Below, piece after piece: positions 25,001 to 34,000 of a DNA stretch of 39,661 bases. Under the pieces are notes generated by a model. It made no database searches. It worked only from the letters and a program-made list of their open reading frames with translations, and was not told where the DNA came from. Numbering within the stretch: position 1 is the first letter of the stretch; every line of letters starts with the position of its first letter. Source of the stretch: Ophiothrix spiculata (taxonomy: Eukaryota; Echinodermata; Ophiuroidea; Amphilepidida; Ophiotrichidae); the NCBI GenBank assembly GCA_000969725.1, contig JXSR01S033335.1; one strand, given 5' to 3'. A program made the position numbers and the translations under genes.

Positions 25001-28000
25001 ATAAAACAGAGATTCCTCAAGTGTATAACAAATCGTCATGTGAGTGCAAGAAAGTCATATCTGCAATGTCTGCCTTATGTTTTATTTTTTAACACCTAGT
25101 CACTAGAATTTCACATATCCCTCAAAGTTTCTCTGCCATATGTCAGTGGCTCTTGAAATTATACAGTGTGCGGTCTAACATTAAAGACAAATGGCAGCTA
25201 TTGCAGATATGACTTTCTTGCACTCACATGACGAAATGTGGATGGTTTATTTCAGCTTACTTTAGGGGTGAGTGGATAAGGACAAACGTCACTAAATTGG
25301 CTAAAATTCATAGGGTTAGAGGTCCTTTTAGTGTTCATGTTCCTTTATATTTTTGTTGCTACATGACATCCATTATTTTTTGATGCTGAAGCTTGTTGTT
25401 TCTGGTTTTCATGACGACCAGCTGCTATTTTAAAATTTCATTATTTTTCAACTTCAGAAATGAATTCAACTTCCAATGTAACAAATTGCAAAACAACAAA
25501 ATGTTTGTTGCTCAGCCCACACTCTGAGAAAAAGTGTAAAACTAAATAGACTAACAGCAAAGATGCAAAATTATTAGATTAACAAGTGTGTATGTATTGC
25601 TTATTTCAAAAGTTTTCTTTCAAAATATTAACAAGGGAGGAACCGCCACAGACAAAACATTTAATTTTGTTGTATTAGCGTTAATACACAAAGTAAGTTT
25701 CCTTGTAAATGTCTAACATTTTATATGCTTCTTATGGTGGTAAAGCAAATCAAATTGACCATGCTTTTCTTGTGCTCATTAGCATAAATTAGTATTTTCA
25801 AGGGCTGTTCAAATTTGTTTTGTCCATAAAATCATCACTAAATGACTTTTCAAATTTTATTTCAACAATATAGTTGTACTTACATTTTATATATGTGAGC
25901 CAAATTCTATTGAGAAATTATTTCAGGAAATGAGTTATAGATGTTTAAGCACCCCCCCCCCAAAAAAAATTACTTTGCATGTCCCATAATGCTCCCTGAA
26001 GTACCCAGTTTCTTGGTATCCTGTAAAATTGACCACATTACCACTTTAGGTAGCAAAATCCCTTGCGCACATCAAAGTGATATGATATTGATTGTGCAAA
26101 TCAGATACTTTCAGACTGCATTATGGAATATGCAAAAATAGTCTTGTTTATTTCTTCTTTTTTGCAACCATTTTGAAATAGTACCAGGGTTCCCAGCACA
26201 TCAGGGAAATCAGGAAAAATTATTTTATCTTTTCCAGTCAGGGAAAAGTCAGGGTATTTGATAAAAATGCCTCAAAATCAGGAAATTAGTCAGTAGTCAA
26301 AAGTAGTCGGTCATACTTTTTTTCCCAGTGTGTCAGGTCTCGCAACTTCTCAGTTAAAAAGTAATCCTTTTTTGTGTATTTTGGCTAATAAAAATTATCA
26401 TGGAATTTTGAGATTTAATCAGGGAAAACTCAAGGAAAAATTATGGAATTTTGTTTTCTGAAAATGCTGGGAATGCTGGACTCATCGTTCATCTGATTTT
26501 CAAAGTATTTGCTGTGTTTTGGTTCTTTTGAGGTGTTCTGTCAGCGTCTCGAGCTATATGGACCCTCTTGACCTCCAACAGGAATATGGAAGACCTTGTC
26601 CACTTGTCAAACATATTAAAGATCTCATAATTTTTACACAAATATCAAACAATATTTTATATTGTGTTGCATGGTCACAGATGGCGTCATTGTATTTGAG
26701 GGTAAGGAAATCTATTTTTGCTCAATCAAAACTGGACTTAACAATGATTGTAACTTTTGTTTCAGGTATTGCAACCAAGTACTAGATAAAGACATTGATG
26801 CATGCTGTACCACCTTGCTACAGGCCCTAGTGCGATTCCAAGACCGACAGTATCACAAAGACCCACACAAGGTACTGCTTGTTTGTTTGTACTTCTTGAA
26901 AAACAGTGTGTATTTTATTTTTGTGACAATGCATGCAGTATATAACATGCAACAAAGCTGCTCATTGGACCCCTTTAAGGGTACTGTTAACCCTTTTTTT
27001 CAGAAGTGCCTTATGTTCTGTAACTTGCTCATAATTTTCACTTAAAAGTGTACATTTCTAGGAGCGTGTTTGCATACTGAACGTGATGGTGAGGTCTTTT
27101 TTGGACCAAAAATGTGTAATTTTGGACCTAAACTTGAAGGTAACAGGCAGAGTGCATTGTAAATTTTCAATCCACCCTGCATATTTTAATTTTTTAAATT
27201 CTTGCTTTGCATTCTGATTGGCTAGATGACATGCAGAGTTTATGAATTTCTTTGAAAATAGACCATCAGTAAAGAATTAAATTGAAGTTCCCATTTTACA
27301 GTTCCAATTCTTTCTCTCCAGAATTGTCTTTTAATTCCTGTAATATTTTGTAATTTTCAGAGTTTATTGCAATTTAAATTTATTTAGAGAATAAAAGATT
27401 AGATTTATTGTCTTGCCTGTCATAATGGATGGGTGTATAGAATTTTGAGTAATGGGTGCCCCCAACGGGGGTTTGCCCATCCATTATGAGACGATAGATG
27501 ACAGGCAAGACAATAAAATAAATATTATCTTTTATTCTCATTCTTAGTTAAAACTTTGAGACATTTTAAGATAAAAAATGAAGTCAATTATTTGCAAAAA
27601 AGCAATAGATATCATTATTGGAAAACGTTCACCCCTATTCAAATTTAAAACATTCCAATTTTAGTAATGAATTGCGCGTCAGATGTGTGCGTATATATAC
27701 ACCGCGTTGCAATTTTCAACGTGCGGGTCCACTGCGCCTATACGCTAACGCGCTGTCATATATTGTCTCATAATGGATAGCCAATTATTCCCTATAAGGA
27801 AGTGAATTCACACTTAATGACTAAGAATCATAATTAATTGATGTTATTAATAACTGATTTTGATAATTCTTCATAATTGTCTTGTGATTCTTGTTTTAGG
27901 CCAAAGCAAAGAGGAGGATTGTAATGGGATTACGTGAAGTGACTAAACATCTCAAATTGAAGAAGATCAAGTGTATTATTGTGTCTCCTAACTTAGAAAG

Positions 28001-31000
28001 GATCCAATCAAAAGGTTAGTGGTACACTTAAGGCCCCCCAAAATGTTTGTTTGCCCTCCGCGACCGGCCCTTAAATGCCAAAAATTTGGGTCAGGTATTT
28101 TAGGTTTTTTTTCCTTCAAACATGTAAAATATGAAACTCAATGTTTTCAATGGAAATATAAAATTTAGCAGTAGAAAGTCACATTTATTAGTATAAAATG
28201 CATATTTCATCTAAATAATGACCCACAATCTTTGATTAAGCCCTACATCGCTTGGTGTTCATGATAAAATCCATGGAATGACATCATTCTTTAAAATATA
28301 TGTGAAGAGTAAAAAAAAAAGATCAACCAACCGACCAACTCAAAATTTTAATTTTTTCCACTGTTGGGCAAACAAACAATTTATTTTATTTGGCCTAATA
28401 GATAGGGCCAAAAAAATAAATTATTTGTTTGTCCTCGATTGCATTTGACAAATTGGGCCAGTCAAATGGGATTTCTTTTTCTTTCTTTTTTCCTTCTTTT
28501 TTTATTTATTAGCAAACTCCACTCTATGTATCTATTAATCAGGGCTCAGAATATGAAATAATAAGATAATTTTGGTGTTAAAATGAATCAATTAACATTT
28601 AAAAAACAACTAAAATATGCAACACAAACTATAAAATCCATTTTTTTCATCTTCAGAATGCAGAAATATGAAAAGAAAAAAAAATTCTGATTGCCTAAAT
28701 TAGGGTCTGCCGGTTGTAGACAAGCAAACATCTTTTTATTTTTGTCCTTGATAAGATTTCTTTGAACTACCCGTAGACTGGTTCCCTGCCTCTGGAGCTT
28801 TGCTATCGGCTTAGACCATCCAAGAGTGCAGGTAGACTAATCAAAATTAGTCAGCTTTTGACTTGAAACTCACATCACTTTCAGTCATCACACAATGTAA
28901 ATCTAAATACAGGCCAATCATATGTGAGTATAAGGCTTTGATGAAAAGATTGTTAAAACGGGGGATGTGTGACATGTGACTAATGCAAGATGAACTCATC
29001 ATGTGAGTGCAAGAAAGTCGTATCTGCAATGGCTGCCCTAAGCTATATTTATTTTATTCCTTGTCACAACAATGTGAAAAATTCTTCAAAATGTTCCTGT
29101 CCTATGTCAGTTGTTCTTGAAATGGTTCTTCAGGTGACGGTGTCATCTGAAAAAACATTTTAAGAACCACTGACCCAAGACTGGAGGTCATGCAGTCTGC
29201 AATCCAAATTTATGACGTAAGACAGCTATTGCAGATACGACTTTCTTGCACTCACATGACGAACTCATTGTGCTCTGCATTTAATTACATCATGATACAA
29301 GTAAAATTGGGGAAGCCAAAGTGCGCCACACATGTTCAATGTTTAGTGCTCAAACGAATAGATGTGTTTACCGTCCAGACACGGGCGAATTGGATGCCAA
29401 GATTGATTACAATCTGCCTGCACCTGTGGCTAGGGTGAGGTTTGTGACCAGTGAGGTTGGGGCAGGTGTAAGCATCACAAATCAGTCTGTCTAAAGCTGA
29501 ATTTACATTCAACGCTATTAACATTAAAACACACCTAGCATGTGCAGATGGCAGTTTTGAGTAGTGCCATTAGATCAAATTATGTCAAAACGCAACTCCA
29601 CTTACGGCACTTTCGTTGCGTTTTCATGTTATCTACTGCCGCAATCTGTTTGCGTTTGGAGTGTGAATTCAATTGCGGTGAAAATTGTCAGAAATGCATT
29701 TGCATTTGCATTCAAGTATTTATTCAGCTTATGGCTGTGTGTCCTGAAATAGGTTCAATACTTTTAAAAATTAACATAATAGGTTTTATAAAAATGAGTA
29801 CAGAAGGCACTTTTTTTCCTGTAAGCAAGTCTTAACATTATTTTACAAAATAGTACCGGTATATAATTTTTTTTTATTTAATAAGTGGAAAGAGATAAAA
29901 CATAACATCTTGGGAGTGAGAAACACTGCTGGATTGCATATTATCTCCTGACTCCAGACTCTTGGGCTAGCTCAAGCCTCAGGCACACGATTCTTATTGT
30001 TGTGGCATTGCCTTATGCAACGTTTATGCAACGTCCAATACCTTAGTGCTGATTCCGGGTTCGATTCAAGCAGCTTGTTACACACATCATGATCAAAACG
30101 TTACCTTCAGACTTCATGACTTCACTTAGAAATGACGATAAAACTTGTTCTTGATTTACTTTCAACAACTTTAATAACACCAATCAATTCAGCATAATTT
30201 CTTCTTTCTGCTTATCTATAATTTGTAACGATTCTGATCAATTTGAAGGTACAAAACTATTTGGAATCCTAGAGAACCAACACAAACTTGTTTTACGATG
30301 AAAATCCAATATGGCAGCGCCCGTGACAGAAAATGTGACATTTGAGGTCAAAAAACGTAAACAAAGGTATTCTCAAAATATGAGGGCGCTATAACGCAAA
30401 ATTTAGTGGCCTAAACTAAAATGGCACTTACACTTATGACTGCCCTCCTGCAATAATTCAAATGAGCATGATTTTATCAAATTAGTACGTGTCATAACTC
30501 AGTGATTCTAGTATACAACTTTGTTAATGAATTAAAATACAGAAAGTGAGTCTTATCATGGTCTTGTAAGTTATCATACAATATACTAAAGATGTGTTTT
30601 GTGGGTTGCTTGTATCAAGCGATGTTTTCCAATTAAATTGATGGACTTTAGAATGTACCATAACCCAAATCATCAAAGCCTCAGCATTTTTACATGATAT
30701 TGCTCTTTAGAATAAGCCATGTGGCTTTAACAATGTTTAACATTGCTCAAAATAAGATGATTGGAAAGTTGGAATACAAGTATTATCTTAAATTTATGGA
30801 GTTTGGTACATATTATGACTGTGTTGACTCATCTATCATCTCAACATTTATCCTGTGCAGGTGGGCTAGACGAAGCATTAAACAACATCATGTCCTTATC
30901 GCATGAGCAGAATGTCCCCGTTATCTTTGCCTTAGGAAGGAAGGCATTAGGCAGGGCTGTCAACAAACTTGTACCTGTTAGTGTAGTGGGACTATTCAAC

Positions 31001-34000
31001 TATGATGGTGCCGAGGTAAGAACTAGACAATTTTTAACTCTTTACTTAAAGGCATTAGCCACGATCAGAAGTGAAGGTCAACTTTCCTCAACAACTGATT
31101 TTATTGCATTTTTAAAAAGTACTTCCAACTACTAACTATCCATAACTATTATTGTTGAACTTGAAAATTTATAGTAAAACAGACAATTATTTGTGCTTTG
31201 AATTTCTCATTCTCCGGAGAATGAGAAATTCTGTGATAGTGTTTCCAGAAATAAATCACTGAATTCTTAAAAATTTAAACTTCTTTGTTACTCACAATAT
31301 ATTTTAATGAAGAGATCATGTTGTGGAATCTCAAATTTTAGGAAAATAGAAACACTGCTGACATGACCCCAAGCAGGCCCGTAGCCAGGATTTTTTCAAG
31401 GGGGTGCGGATTTTCAAAAAGTGGACCTTTTGGAGGAAAAAGTTTCATTTTTGTCGACCTAAACTAATTTTAGTAGTTTTTTAGCAGTTTTCCAAGCATT
31501 TTGTGTAGTATTTTATTTAAAAAACCGACTACATTAACTTTTTTTGGTGCCCTAGGTGTTCTTTTGGTGGTCATTTATGGAATTTTTGTGGACCATTTTT
31601 GTACATTGTCAAATTTGGGGGGATGTGACGCCCCCAACGCACCCCCCTGGCTACGGGCTTGACCCCAAGAAATGAATTTGGTTGAAATTTGTCTTTTAGA
31701 GCAAGTAATATGATTTTGTTTGTTTGTTCTGATTCTATTAAGGTCTTTCTTTGATTCAATAAGTTTTCACAAGTTTTCATACTCAAGTTGATCATGGCCT
31801 ATGCCTTTAAGTCTGTCTGAGAGATAATCTTTTAGGGCATCTACAATTTCATTCCTTAAATAAGGGGTTTTGAAAACCATTTTATAATTAACAGTGACAT
31901 CACAAACCATGAAGATGTATACGCACTGCCCAAAACTAGTTGTTAAAAAGGGTACTTCATGTTTGAGGTTTGTCCATGTGGCGGCAGCAACAAAATTATC
32001 CAAAAATGATACCAAAATCATAAATGATTCATGCACAAAATATATCAATATGCAGTGATTTGGTGTTAATCAATCCTAATCATTGCTAGTATCTAACACA
32101 ATACAAAAACACCAATTCACAATGTTGTGGAATACAAGGGACATGCTATAGATCTCGTAACAGAGTCTGATAGCTTATTTTATACATCAAGGTTTATAAA
32201 GTATAGAATGGCTGCAATATCCACAACATGTCATGATTAGGTATTCAACAACTCATCTTATACGGGAGCACACCGTTGTTGATTTGTGATGAATCCACAG
32301 TTGATATTCAAATAAGCGCGTCGTGCAAACCGCAGCGTAATTTGAACAAGTGCAAGGGCTGGCGTTTTGAGACAGTAAAAAACAACAAAGCAACAAACAT
32401 TCAATAACTAGCATTTTACTTTAGTTTCTGCTAAATATTTTTATGAAGATGAGTATTTGTTCAAAAACATTAAGAATTTTATTCATACATTTTCAGGAAG
32501 ATTTTCATTGTTGAAAGGTATTCAAACACACTACAGAGTTGTTCATTGTCAATCAACAACTCTGCATCCGATGCGTCGGTGTATTTAAAGCCACCCGAGC
32601 GTGATAAAAATACACCGACGCATGGATGTATCGTTGTTGATTGGCGATGAACAACTCTGTAGCGTGCTTGAATACCTAATTCACACACGCTACAGAGTTG
32701 ATATTGCAAATCAACAACGATGCATCCATGCATCCACATATTTTTATTGTGCAGGGGTGGCTCTAGCCACCCGAGCGTGATAAAAATATCCCAGCTACGT
32801 CGGATGCAGAGTTGTTGAATTGCGATGAACAACTCTGTAGCATACGTGTTTGAATACTAGTACCTTTCTACAACGACAATCTTCCTGAAAACATATTAAT
32901 TTAATTCTAAATGTTTTCAATTAAACAGATACTCATCTTCATAAAAATATTTAGCAGAATCTGAAGCAAAATGCTAGTTTTTAAATGTTTGTTGCTTTGT
33001 TGTTAGTGCCAGTCCTTTCACTTACTCAAGTTCCTGCACAATGAATAGTGCGCCGACTTATGTGCACTGCGTAAATGCACCTCTGCGTACGCTGTGCTGT
33101 TCGTGACATGCTTATTTGAATATCAACTGTGGATTCATCACAAATCAACAACGGCGCGCTTCCGTATAAGAAGATGCGATGAGTTGTTGAACGGGGTAAT
33201 TAATTATGGATTTGTGATAGCTAATTTCTTATGACATTGACATTGAAAAACTTTTGTTTCTTTTGTTTTCATAGGATATGTACAAGAACCTGCTAGACCT
33301 TTCACAGAAGGCTCGAGGTGATTACAAAGACATGGTGTTCAAATATCAGCAGGAGATGGAAGCTGCAGCAGTTCCTCGTATTCCCAACAAACACCGCCAC
33401 CATTTGGGTCATTATCGTAACCTGTCAGGGTGCAGTGCAATATCCTTCAAGAGCGTCATCTCGGAACCGATATCAGAAGATTTCCCAGATCCGGAACCTC
33501 CGGTAGATAGCAAAGGAAATGAAATTGTAAGGACAGACGTGACGGATCGAAATCCGTATTCATCCAATCCATACGATTCCGATAAGCAGTCTGGATATAA
33601 AGATGTCATAGAAAGAGGTGGATCGGAAGCAGCACAAACTGAAGAAAGTGGTACGATTGAAAATTGTGCCTCTAATGCTTCAAAGGCATCGTCAGAAACA
33701 ATTGAAGCGAAAGAAATCACAGAAGTGAATAACGATGAGGATGAGGATTTTGAAGATGATGAAAATGGGGCGGAGTTAGATGCAATAGAGGCTGCACTTA
33801 ATGATGAGGAAGGAGATGAAGACTTGAATGATATCTCAATCTTGAAAGATGCTTCTCTACCGGTAGACGAGCAACGCGTCGCTCATTGGGTTGCAGAAAC
33901 GCAAAATTGTCTGGACAATTTGAGCTTGAATGATGCAGAAGATGCCGATAAACAGACTGGTGATTCTGATGGGCAGCAGGAAGGGGGTAAATCGAACGCT

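Larger units (their letters stand above)
24953..26765 (+). other. Intron 9 of window
   Basis: It holds the MITE at 25034-25233 and the repeat at 26184-26479. 25240-26180 is AT-rich with no recognisable feature. An open frame overlapping the end of the intron is not a separate gene. Confidence 0.75.
28015..30860 (+). other. Intron 11 of window
   Basis: It contains five repeat elements between 28031 and 29730. At 30000-30085 there is a weak SINE-like patch (ccgggttcgattcaagc). 29735-29995 and 30090-30855 show no clear feature apart from tatcaagcgatgtt near 30611, which matches the 16190-type ends. Confidence 0.75.
31016..33274 (+). other. Intron 12 of window
   Basis: Over half of it is repeats (31200-31231, 31374-31659, 32236-33201). 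31670-32235 shows no gene; an antisense open stretch there is not supported by any known protein pattern. Confidence 0.8.

Noticed and set aside
26662..27045. 127-codon open frame overlapping exon 10
   Set aside because: Only 26766-26871 is exon. The rest reads into introns on both sides past good splice sites.
30761..31135. 124-codon open frame overlapping exon 12
   Set aside because: Both ends run through intron. The splice sites at 30860 and 31016 give the frame-consistent conserved exon.
32479..32832. 117-codon antisense open frame
   Set aside because: It lies entirely inside the giant foldback; the openness follows from the repeated caactctg units, not from a protein.
33412..33720. Antisense open reading frame across the terminal exon
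   Set aside because: It overlaps the strong sense coding exon. Its Ser/Leu-rich translation is what the acidic sense strand gives in reverse.
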